7,182 bases of DNA from Acetobacteraceae bacterium (GTDB lineage: Bacteria > Pseudomonadota > Alphaproteobacteria > Acetobacterales > Acetobacteraceae). The translations under genes were made by a program, and so were the position numbers. A model generated the notes under the pieces. That model did not search any database, was not told the DNA's origin, and saw only the letters and a list, made by a program, of their open reading frames with translations. The stretch is from the NCBI GenBank assembly GCA_947478535.1, contig CANJXD010000298.1, positions 1-7,182 on the forward strand. The letters run 5' to 3'. Below, in pieces: positions 1 through 5,558 of the stretch (positions within the stretch are counted from its first letter, which is position 1; every line of letters begins with the position of its first letter).

Positions 1-2
1 TG

Positions 3-1268
3 CCGATGCTGCCGGAGGCGCTGTCCAATGGCTGGTGCAGCCTTCGGCCGCGAGAGGATCGCGGGTGCCTGTTCGTCGAGATGCGCTTCGACAAGGCCGG
101 CACGAAGACGTCGCATCGCTTCGGCCGTGGAATCATGCGGTCCGCCGCGCGGCTGACCTACGAACAGGTCCAGGCGGCGCGGGATGCCGCGACGGTCCCG
201 GACGGTGTCCCGGCCGACCTGCTGGGCAGCCTCTACGGCGCCTATGAGGCCCTGCTCGCGGATCGCGCCCGGCGCGGCACGCTGGAGCTCGACGTGCCGG
301 AACGCCGCGTGCTGCTGGATGCGAAGAGCCAGGTGAAGGGCGTGGTGCCGCGCGCGCGGCTCGAGTCGCACCGGCTGATCGAGGAATTCATGGTCGCCGC
401 CAATGTCTGCGCGGCGGAGGAGCTGGAGAAACTTGCCCAGCCCTGCATGTATCGCGTGCATGACCGGCCCTCGGACGAGAAGCTCGAAGGCCTGCGGCAG
501 TTCCTGCAATCGCTCGATCTCGCCCTGCCGGCGCGGGACCGTCTGCACCCCCGCGATTTCGGCGGCATCCTCGCCGCCGTGAAGGGCAGGCCGGAGGAGC
601 GCCTGGTGAATGAGGCGGTGCTGCGCGGCCAGTCCCAAGCGGCCTATGAGCCCGCCAATATCGGCCATTTCGGCTTGGCTCTGGCCCGCTACGCACATTT
701 CACCAGCCCGATCCGCCGCTATGCGGACCTGCTGGTGCATCGCGCGCTGATCCGTGGCCTCGCCTTGGGCAAAGGCCCTTCCGCCGGCGGGCTGACGGAC
801 GCCGAAGCCGCGCGTTTCCAGGACACGGCGGAGCACATCACCAGCACCGAACGCCGCGCCGCGGCAGCGGAGCGGGATGCCGTGGACCGCTACCTCGCTG
901 CCTATATGGCAACACGTGCGGGAGAGTTGTTCGATGCGCGGATTTCGGGGGTGACACGCTTCGGCCTGTTCGTCACCGTGGAGGAGAACGGCGCCAGCGG
1001 AATTGTTCCGTTTGCGGCCTTGCCGGACGACAAATGGCAGTTGGACGAGGCCGGGCACGCGATGACCGGCCGCAATACCGGTATGACCTTCACCCTGGGC
1101 CAGTCGGTCGAGGTGCGACTCGCGGAAGCGAGCCCGCGCACGGGTGGCATGGTGTTTTCCCTGATGCAGGGGGACCCGCGCGCCATGGGCGGTGCCAAAG
1201 CCTCCCGCAAAGGGCAAGGCAAATCCTCCTCCAGGGCGTCCTCTCGGCGATCCTCTGGGTCTCGGTAG
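3..1268 (+). CDS. rnr: Ribonuclease R, C-terminal part (5' end outside window)
   Basis: This is a 3'-5' exoribonuclease that degrades structured RNA and takes part in mRNA and rRNA quality control in the cytoplasm. About 421 residues are visible, against roughly 800 for full-length family members, so the N-terminal cold-shock domains and the catalytic Asp cluster of the RNB domain lie upstream of the window. The ATG at 6 is internal: PMLPEALSNG reads as the RNB core. Counting from that ATG, visible landmarks are EFMVAANVCAA (127-137), YRVHDRPSDEKLEGLRQF (149-166), the RNB signature HFTSPIRRYADLLVHRAL (231-248) and an S1 RNA-binding domain (about 307-387, with VTRFGLFV). A short basic Lys/Arg/Ser tail follows, ending KSSSRASSRRSSGSR, as is common in RNase R. 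The last 46 bases overlap, in another frame, the apparent signal peptide of the following peptidase. Family assignment is secure; only the far C-terminal tail is doubtful if a base is missing or added near 1220. Confidence 0.95.
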   Translation, partial: PMLPEALSNGWCSLRPREDRGCLFVEMRFDKAGTKTSHRFGRGIMRSAARLTYEQVQAARDAATVPDGVPADLLGSLYGAYEALLADRARRGTLELDVPERRVLLDAKSQVKGVVPRARLESHRLIEEFMVAANVCAAEELEKLAQPCMYRVHDRPSDEKLEGLRQFLQSLDLALPARDRLHPRDFGGILAAVKGRPEERLVNEAVLRGQSQAAYEPANIGHFGLALARYAHFTSPIRRYADLLVHRALIRGLALGKGPSAGGLTDAEAARFQDTAEHITSTERRAAAAERDAVDRYLAAYMATRAGELFDARISGVTRFGLFVTVEENGASGIVPFAALPDDKWQLDEAGHAMTGRNTGMTFTLGQSVEVRLAEASPRTGGMVFSLMQGDPRAMGGAKASRKGQGKSSSRASSRRSSGSR

Positions 1269-2806
1269 CACCGGCGCGGGCGCAGGAATCGGGCTTCTTC
1301 CCGCGCGGCGCGGTCGAACGGGTGCTGTCGGAAAGCCAGGCGCTGGTTCTCGAACGCCATCTCGAATCTGAATCGCCGGCCAACCTTGCCTTGTGGTCGC
1401 TGCGCGGGCTGACGGTGCTGGACCAGCGGCTCAGCGCCGAGATCCGCCAGGACCGGCTGCGCCTGCTGTCGGAGGACCGGCTGCTGACCAGCCTGCCGAT
1501 AGCCCCCCTCGGCGGTGGTGGCACGCCGCAGCTTGTCGGCAGCACCATCGCGGGGGCGCTGGTCGAATTCTATGATGTCGCCTGGCGGGCTTCCTCCGCC
1601 GTGCGCCGCGCCGGGGCGGAACGTCTGATCGCGGCGGGGTTCGAGGAATTGTTCAACCACCTCGACCCCTACAGCCGCTACGTCACGCCAACGGAAGCGC
1701 GCGGCGCGCGGGAACGCCGCGTCGGGCAGTCCGGCCTTGGCCTGCGCGTCGCGGCCCAGCGCAACGCTCTGACGATCACGGAAGTGGCGCCCGGAGGTCC
1801 CGCCGCCCAGGCCGGCATCCGCGCCGGGGACCGGCTGGTGGCCATCGACGGCCGCAGCCTCGACCCGCGCGAGCCCGGCCTCGCCGCGACGCTGCTGGAA
1901 GGGCCGGAGGGGTCTTCTGTTGACCTGACGCTGACGCGCGGCCGCGCCAAGCGGGATGTAACGCTGGAACGCCAGGTGGTGGTGCCGGAAACCGTCACCG
2001 CCGAACGCCGGGACGATATCCTCTGGCTCCGCATCTCCGGTTTCTCCGCCGTCACGGAACGGCGCGTCGCCGACGAACTCGCCCACGGCTTCGCCACCAG
2101 GCCGCCGCGTGGCGTGGTGGTGGACCTGCGCGGCAATCGCGGCGGGCTGCTCGGCCAGGCGGTGGCGGTGGCGGATGCCTTCCTGGCGGAGGGCGAGCTC
2201 GTCCGCACCGAAGGCCGCCACCCCGAGGCCAACCGCCGCTACACCGCCGGAGGGCAGGACCTGGCGCAGGGCCGGCCGGTGGTGGTGCTGGTGGATGGTC
2301 GCACCGCCTCGGCCGCCGAGATCGTCGCGATGGGGCTCGGTGAGCGCGGCCGCGCGGCTGTGGTGGGCAGCGCCACCATGGGCAAGGGGTTGATCCAGAT
2401 CGTCGCCCCCCTGCCGAACGAGGGCGAGATCCTCATCACTTGGTCGCGAGTCGTCGCCCCCTCGGGCTGGCCGATCCAGGGGCTCGGCGTGCTGCCGACG
2501 CTCTGCACGAGCCTGGGGCCGGAACCGCTGACGGAAGGCCTCGCCCGACTGTCCCATGGGGAATCTCCCATGGCCCGCGCCATCGCCCGCCAGCGCGCCG
2601 CCCGTGCCCCGGTGTTGGCGAGCGAGATGGCGGCGCTGCGCGGCGCCTGCCCGCCGGCGGAAGGCCGCACCGGGGATTTGGCGGCCGCCCGGGCGCTGAT
2701 CGAGAACCCCGCCGCCTATGCCACCGCCACCCGGCCCATCGCGGCAGCCATCCTCGCCCCCGCCGCGGCACCCCTCACCCCCCCGGTTCCGGCAGGCCGG
2801 CGCTGA
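1223..2806 (+). CDS. Exported S41 family carboxy-terminal processing peptidase with PDZ domain (start unresolved)
   Basis: This is a serine protease of the CtpA/Prc family, expected in the periplasm, where such enzymes trim or degrade envelope proteins. The order is a signal-peptide-like stretch (1226-1282, LLQGVLSAILWVSVAPARA then QE), a helical N-terminal region including FNHLDPYSRYVTP, a PDZ domain (about 1715-1990, GLGLRV to the LTRGRAKRDV strand) and the S41 catalytic core. The nucleophile Ser is the TCG at 2309 in TASAAEI. The Lys is the AAG at 2384 in GKG, 25 residues later as in E. coli Prc, and the Gln is four residues further at 2396. The C-terminus is Ala/Pro-rich. The start is a problem: the only ATG/GTG/TTG codons in frame are 1034, deep inside the rnr S1 domain, and 1322, which would remove the signal peptide. 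I give 1223 (ATC) because coding evidence begins there and AAAGGG (1209-1214) lies 8 bases upstream. Function is confident; the start is not. Confidence 0.85.
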   Translation: MLLQGVLSAILWVSVAPARAQESGFFPRGAVERVLSESQALVLERHLESESPANLALWSLRGLTVLDQRLSAEIRQDRLRLLSEDRLLTSLPIAPLGGGGTPQLVGSTIAGALVEFYDVAWRASSAVRRAGAERLIAAGFEELFNHLDPYSRYVTPTEARGARERRVGQSGLGLRVAAQRNALTITEVAPGGPAAQAGIRAGDRLVAIDGRSLDPREPGLAATLLEGPEGSSVDLTLTRGRAKRDVTLERQVVVPETVTAERRDDILWLRISGFSAVTERRVADELAHGFATRPPRGVVVDLRGNRGGLLGQAVAVADAFLAEGELVRTEGRHPEANRRYTAGGQDLAQGRPVVVLVDGRTASAAEIVAMGLGERGRAAVVGSATMGKGLIQIVAPLPNEGEILITWSRVVAPSGWPIQGLGVLPTLCTSLGPEPLTEGLARLSHGESPMARAIARQRAARAPVLASEMAALRGACPPAEGRTGDLAAARALIENPAAYATATRPIAAAILAPAAAPLTPPVPAGRR

Positions 2807-2813
2807 TCCTCCC

Positions 2814-2841
2814 TTGACCTGCGCGCCCTGCCGACTATGTT
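2814..2841 (+). promoter_or_regulatory. Sigma-70-type promoter of rpmG
   Basis: TTGACC (2814-2819) and TATGTT (2836-2841) are separated by 16 bases, close to the housekeeping consensus as used in alphaproteobacteria. The promoter lies just after the S41 peptidase stop, 67 bases before the L33 start codon. Transcription would start near 2848, giving a leader of about 60 bases. It allows rpmG to be expressed independently of rnr and the peptidase. It is a sequence match only. Confidence 0.7.
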
Positions 2842-2854
2842 CCGCCTCCTCGCA

Positions 2855-2876
2855 GGGTGGGCCGCAAGGCTCGCCC
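2855..2876 (+). other. Possible leader hairpin upstream of rpmG
   Basis: GGGTGGGC (2855-2862) can pair with GCTCGCCC (2869-2876) across a 6-base loop. This gives 8 pairs, two of them G-U as RNA. It falls inside the predicted 5' leader of the rpmG mRNA, between the promoter and the ribosome binding site. It could be a regulatory or stabilising structure, but in DNA this GC-rich such a stem can occur by chance. Confidence 0.25.
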
Positions 2877-2907
2877 GCATCCTATTTCGCGCGCTGGAAC
2901 CTGACCG

Positions 2908-3081
2908 ATGGCCAAGGCCAATACGATCCTCATTAAGCTGATCAGCACGGCGGAGCCCTCCACCGGCTACTTCTACGTGACCAAGAAGAACACCCGGAAC
3001 GCCCAGGGCAAGCTTGAGATGAAGAAGTACGACCCGGTGGCCCGCAAGCACGTCCTCTTCCGCGAGTCGAAGATCAAGTAA
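2908..3081 (+). CDS. rpmG: 50S ribosomal protein L33 (bL33)
   Basis: This is a 57-residue structural protein of the large ribosomal subunit near the E site. It begins [16 protein letters not shown] and ends [18 protein letters not shown], with the family's typical [11 protein letters not shown] core and basic composition. It has no cysteines, so it is the zinc-free form. The ATG at 2908 has a modest Shine-Dalgarno (GGAA, 2896-2899) 8 bases upstream. The usual alphaproteobacterial protein is about 55 residues; the extra two seem to sit in the loop before TGYFY (AEPSTG where relatives have ADTG, from memory). It has its own promoter upstream and a terminator downstream, so it is probably monocistronic. 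rnr followed closely by rpmG is a familiar order in alphaproteobacteria. Confidence 0.96.
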   Translation: MAKANTILIKLISTAEPSTGYFYVTKKNTRNAQGKLEMKKYDPVARKHVLFRESKIK

Positions 3082-3085
3082 TCCC

Positions 3086-3105
3086 CGGCGGGGGGTTCCC
3101 CGCCG
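3086..3105 (+). other. GC-rich hairpin directly after rpmG
   Basis: CGGCGGGG (3086-3093) and CCCCGCCG (3098-3105) form a perfect 8-bp stem with loop GGTT, starting 5 bases after the L33 stop codon. No T-run follows, so it is unlikely to terminate on its own. It could protect the mRNA 3' end or assist the terminator about 20 bases downstream. Confidence 0.45.
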
Positions 3106-3124
3106 CCGATTCCCGCGCTGCGCG

Positions 3125-3157
3125 AACCGCGCCCGGCCCATGGCCCGGCGCGGTTTT
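3125..3157 (+). terminator. Rho-independent terminator of rpmG
   Basis: The arms AACCGCGCC (3125-3133) and GGCGCGGTT (3147-3155) pair perfectly. The stem continues, after one C-C mismatch, with GGCC/GGCC around a 3-base CAT loop, and the right arm runs into TTTT (3154-3157). This is a strong intrinsic terminator shape, 44 bases after the rpmG stop codon. It separates the rpmG transcript from the deacetylase gene. Confidence 0.8.
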
Positions 3158-3202
3158 CGTTGATTCCTGGCTCCGTTCCACTCCCTTATCCCTTGCCTGA
3201 TG

Positions 3203-3215
3203 GGCGATGATCGCC
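3203..3215. repeat. Short odd palindrome upstream of the deacetylase gene
   Basis: GGCGAT-G-ATCGCC is a perfect 6+1+6 dyad in the region between the rpmG terminator and the deacetylase start. Symmetric sites like this can bind dimeric regulators, but no second copy or matching regulator is visible in the window, and no convincing promoter was found between 3158 and 3246 (TTGATT at 3160 with CCTTAT at 3184 is a weak candidate). Confidence 0.25.
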
Positions 3216-3216
3216 A

Positions 3217-3240
3217 CCTCCGGCGGGACCGTGCCGGAGG
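3217..3240 (+). promoter_or_regulatory. Hairpin enclosing the Shine-Dalgarno of the deacetylase gene
   Basis: CCTCCGGC (3217-3224) and GCCGGAGG (3233-3240) form a perfect 8-bp inverted repeat with an 8-base loop. The 3' arm contains GGAGG (3236-3240), the ribosome binding site that sits 6 bases before the TTG start at 3247. In RNA the site would therefore be paired. The Shine-Dalgarno also fixes the choice of the TTG start. Whether the fold regulates translation is inference. Confidence 0.55.
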
Positions 3241-3246
3241 CTCGCC

Positions 3247-4155
3247 TTGCTACCCACCCATGACCGCTACGATTATTCGGGCTGGCGTGGCCGCCCCGCC
3301 TATGGCTGGCCGAACGGCAGGAAACTCGCGGTCTATCTCGGGCTGAACCTGGAGCATTTCGCCTTCGGGGAAGGTCTCGGCGCCGAACTCGCCCCCGGCG
3401 GGCCACAGCCGGATATCCTGAACTACGCGTGGCGGGACTACGGCAACCGAGTCGGCGCCTGGCGGCTGCTCGACATGCTGGATGAACTCGGACTGCCCGC
3501 CACGGTGCTGCTGAACAGCGCGATGCTGGGCTACGCGCCGGACCTCATCGCCGCGCATCGTGCCCGGGGCGATGAAATGGCGGGGCACGGCCGCACCAAT
3601 TCGGAACGCCAATCCACCCTGCCGGAAGCGGCCGAACGCGCGCTGATCGCCGAATCGACCGCCGTGCTGACCGCCGCCCAGGGCACCGCCCCCCGCGGCT
3701 GGCTCAGCCCCTGGATCGCCGAGAGCCGCACCACGCCGGACCTGCTGGCGGAAGCGGGCTATCGCTACACCATGAATTGGTGCGCCGATGACGCGCCGGT
3801 CTGGATGCGGACGCGCGGCGGCCCGCTGCTCGCCATGCCCTACCCGCAGGAGGTGAACGACATTCCCTCCATCGTCGGCCGCAAGGATGGCGGGGAGGAA
3901 TTCGCCCGCATCATCACCGATGATTTCCAGGAGCGCCTGCGCCAGGTGCGGGACGGGCTGCCGCAGGTGATGGGCATCGCGCTGCACCCCTACATCGTCG
4001 GCCAGCCGCACCGCCTGCGGCATCTGCGCCGTGCGCTGGCGGAGATCGCAAACCACCGCGATACCGTCTGGATCACGACGGCCGGCGCCATCTTCGACCA
4101 CGTCGCCGCCCTGCCCGCCGGGATCGTTCCGGGCTGCCCGCGCGTTGCAGACTGA
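3247..4155 (+). CDS. Polysaccharide deacetylase family protein (NodB fold, PuuE-like)
   Basis: This 302-residue cytoplasmic protein without a signal peptide belongs to the NodB/carbohydrate esterase 4 superfamily. Its subgroup resembles the cofactor-independent allantoinase PuuE rather than true chitin or peptidoglycan deacetylases. Visible landmarks are RYDYSGW (7-13), LAVYLGLNLEHFAFGEG (27-43) where the metal-binding Asp-Asp of motif 1 would be, the strand around TVLLNSA (86-92), GHGRTNSERQ (113-122) in place of the His-x3-His motif, GWLSPWIAES (151-160) and GIALHPYIVGQPHRLRHLRRAL (243-264). With the metal Asp and second His absent, a metal-independent hydrolase acting on a C-N bond is plausible. 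The substrate cannot be told from sequence. The TTG start is supported by GGAGG 6 bases upstream; no in-frame ATG or GTG near it fits better. The lipocalin gene follows after 22 bases, probably co-transcribed. Confidence 0.85.
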   Translation: MLPTHDRYDYSGWRGRPAYGWPNGRKLAVYLGLNLEHFAFGEGLGAELAPGGPQPDILNYAWRDYGNRVGAWRLLDMLDELGLPATVLLNSAMLGYAPDLIAAHRARGDEMAGHGRTNSERQSTLPEAAERALIAESTAVLTAAQGTAPRGWLSPWIAESRTTPDLLAEAGYRYTMNWCADDAPVWMRTRGGPLLAMPYPQEVNDIPSIVGRKDGGEEFARIITDDFQERLRQVRDGLPQVMGIALHPYIVGQPHRLRHLRRALAEIANHRDTVWITTAGAIFDHVAALPAGIVPGCPRVAD

Positions 4156-4177
4156 ACCATTACTCCGGACACCCCGC

Positions 4178-4702
4178 ATGAACCGCCTGACCCTCGCCCT
4201 GCTGGTCCTGCTCGCGGCCTGCGCCGCCCCTTCGGACAGGCCGCCGCCGGAAACCGTCGCGGCGGTGGACCTGCCGCGCTACCTCGGCACCTGGTTCGAG
4301 ATCGCCCGCCTTCCGAACAGCTTCCAGGATGGCGCCGGCCGCGCCTGCGCCCAGACCACCGCGACCTATGAGGCCCGGCCGGATGGCACCATCGGCGTGA
4401 TGAACCGCTGCCGGGACGCGGCCGGTGCGATGGTCGAAGCCACCGCCCGCGCCTATGCCGTGGAGGGCACCGGCAACAGCAAGCTGCGCGTCAGCTTTTT
4501 CTGGCCCTTCTACGGGGATTACTGGGTGATCGGCCTGGCGCCGGACTACCGCTGGGCCGTGGTCGGCGCGCCGGGCCGGAACTACCTCTGGGTGCTGTCC
4601 CGCACGCCCACCCTGCCCGCCGGCGACTATGCGGAAGCGGTCGGCATCGCCGCCGCGCAGGGCTTCGACATCGCCCGCCTGCGGGCGACACCGCAGGACT
4701 AG
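4178..4702 (+). CDS. blc: Lipocalin family lipoprotein (Blc-like)
   Basis: This 174-residue bacterial lipocalin is a small beta-barrel that binds lipids or other hydrophobic ligands and is normally anchored to the inner face of the outer membrane. The signal peptide MNRLTLALLVLLAAC has a clear lipobox (LAAC, Cys15). Residue +2 is Ala, so outer-membrane sorting by Lol is expected. The lipocalin signature is YLGTWFEIARLPNSFQ (35-50, G37-x-W39). The conserved second half includes SKLRVSFFWPFYGDYWVIGL (101-120), WAVVGAPGRNYLWVLSRTP (126-144) and the C-terminal helix region. The ATG at 4178 is chosen because it starts the signal peptide; the longer open frame from 4031 would bury it and overlaps the deacetylase gene. 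A weak GGA (4167-4169) precedes it. Length matches E. coli Blc. Its gene ends 7 bases from the convergent acetyltransferase gene. Confidence 0.92.
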   Translation: MNRLTLALLVLLAACAAPSDRPPPETVAAVDLPRYLGTWFEIARLPNSFQDGAGRACAQTTATYEARPDGTIGVMNRCRDAAGAMVEATARAYAVEGTGNSKLRVSFFWPFYGDYWVIGLAPDYRWAVVGAPGRNYLWVLSRTPTLPAGDYAEAVGIAAAQGFDIARLRATPQD

Positions 4703-4709
4703 GCGCGGT

Positions 4710-5543
4710 TCAGCCCAGCTCGAAGCTGGTGATGCCAAAAATCCGCTCGGCGCGGATTTCGGGCGCCGGGCCTGTGTACATCCGCGCGGTCTCGAAGCCC
4801 GGCGTCAGCCCGAGGCCCTCGGCCAGCGCCACGGCCTGTCGGTAGTTGGCCGCGACATCGAGGAAGACCGATCCGCCCGCCGGCACCCGGGCCAGCAGCG
4901 CGGCGGCCAGCGCCTCCGCCGTCGCGCGATCCTCCGCGACCAGGGGGGCGATCTTGTGGCCCTCCCGCGCCGGGCGGATCACGCCGAAGCCGGTCACCGC
5001 GCCATCCTTCACGGCGGCGAGCGCGATATGCCCCGGCGCTGACAGCCAGGACCGCAGGAACGCTTCCCGCGCCGCCGGGAATACGCTGCGGTCCAAGGCG
5101 GCGATGGCGGGGAACGGCACGGAAGCGGCCTCCACGATGCCGGAGGCAGGGGCCGCTATCGCCACGGGCACGCCGCCGAAGCGGACATTGTTCCAGGCCA
5201 GCGAGAAGCCGGACTTTCGATAGTTCGCCTGCTGCGCGACGACGCCGTCCAGGCCGATCAGCCGCCCCTGCAATTGCGCCATCGCCGCGCGCCAGACCTC
5301 GATGCCAAGACCCTGCCCGCGAAAGGCCGGCGTCGCGATGTAGAAGCCGATGAAGCCGAAATCGGTCCCGTACCGCGTCGCGGCGATCACGCTGGCAAGC
5401 TGGCCGTCATGTTCGGCGCCGAGAAACAGCCCCGCATCCTGGGCGAGAAAGCTGTCGAGGTCGGACAGCCCCGGGTTCCACCCCTCCGCCGCCGCCCATT
5501 CGATTGCGGTCGCGGCCTGGGCACGGTTCAGCGTGACGATCAT
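4710..5543 (-). CDS. GNAT family N-acetyltransferase with C-terminal Acetyltransf_18-like domain
   Basis: This 277-residue cytoplasmic enzyme is predicted to move an acetyl group from acetyl-CoA to an unknown amine substrate. The N-terminal GNAT domain carries EGWNPG (20-25), typical of this two-domain subgroup, then the beta strands FGFIGFYIATPAF and the acetyl-CoA pyrophosphate loop RGQGLG (75-80), followed by the helix GIEVWRAAMAQL. The second half (about 150-277, with IALAAVKDGAVTGFGVIRPA and FLDVAANYRQAVALAEGLGL) looks like the second, degenerate GNAT-like domain seen in YitH-type proteins. The ATG at 5543 has a strong Shine-Dalgarno and follows the SDR stop codon by 13 bases, so the two genes are co-translated in one operon. 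The substrate is not predictable; the operon partners hint at amino acid or small amine metabolism. Confidence 0.88.
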   Translation of the reverse strand: MIVTLNRAQAATAIEWAAAEGWNPGLSDLDSFLAQDAGLFLGAEHDGQLASVIAATRYGTDFGFIGFYIATPAFRGQGLGIEVWRAAMAQLQGRLIGLDGVVAQQANYRKSGFSLAWNNVRFGGVPVAIAAPASGIVEAASVPFPAIAALDRSVFPAAREAFLRSWLSAPGHIALAAVKDGAVTGFGVIRPAREGHKIAPLVAEDRATAEALAAALLARVPAGGSVFLDVAANYRQAVALAEGLGLTPGFETARMYTGPAPEIRAERIFGITSFELG

Positions 5544-5551
5544 CGATGCCG

Positions 5552-5558
5552 CTCCCTC
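5552..5558 (-). promoter_or_regulatory. Ribosome binding site of the GNAT gene, overlapping the SDR stop
   Basis: On the minus strand GAGGGAG lies 8 bases before the ATG at 5543, and it overlaps the TGA of the SDR gene (5557-5559). It is the strongest Shine-Dalgarno in the leftward cluster. It fixes the GNAT start and suggests translation coupled to the SDR gene. Confidence 0.75.

Noticed and set aside
1034..1222. ATG at 1034 as the start of the S41 peptidase
   Set aside because: The added 63 residues are the out-of-frame shadow of the rnr S1 domain, Arg/Gly-rich, and would put the signal peptide far from the N-terminus. Listed as unresolved rather than accepted.
902..2557. Long minus-strand open frame (551 codons) opposite rnr and the S41 peptidase
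   Set aside because: The translation is Arg/Gly/Ala/Gln-rich without recognisable domains, and the plus strand encodes a complete S41 protease with catalytic residues. It is a GC-driven antisense shadow.
2554..2573. Inverted repeat CCATGGG / CCCATGG inside the S41 gene
   Set aside because: It is only 7 bp, in the middle of coding sequence (SHGESPM), with no T-run and no relation to any gene boundary; likely chance.
3160..3191. TTGATT ... CCTTAT as a promoter for the deacetylase gene
   Set aside because: The -10 element is poor and the spacing (18) only fits with a weak match; not reported as a feature.
4031..4177. N-terminal extension of the lipocalin frame to an ATG at 4031
   Set aside because: It would bury a perfect lipoprotein signal peptide and overlap the deacetylase gene by 125 bases; the ATG at 4178 explains the protein fully.
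3250..4179. Minus-strand open frame (309 codons) opposite the deacetylase gene
   Set aside because: It mirrors the deacetylase gene almost exactly, its composition is atypical and it has no family motif; the plus-strand product is clearly recognised.
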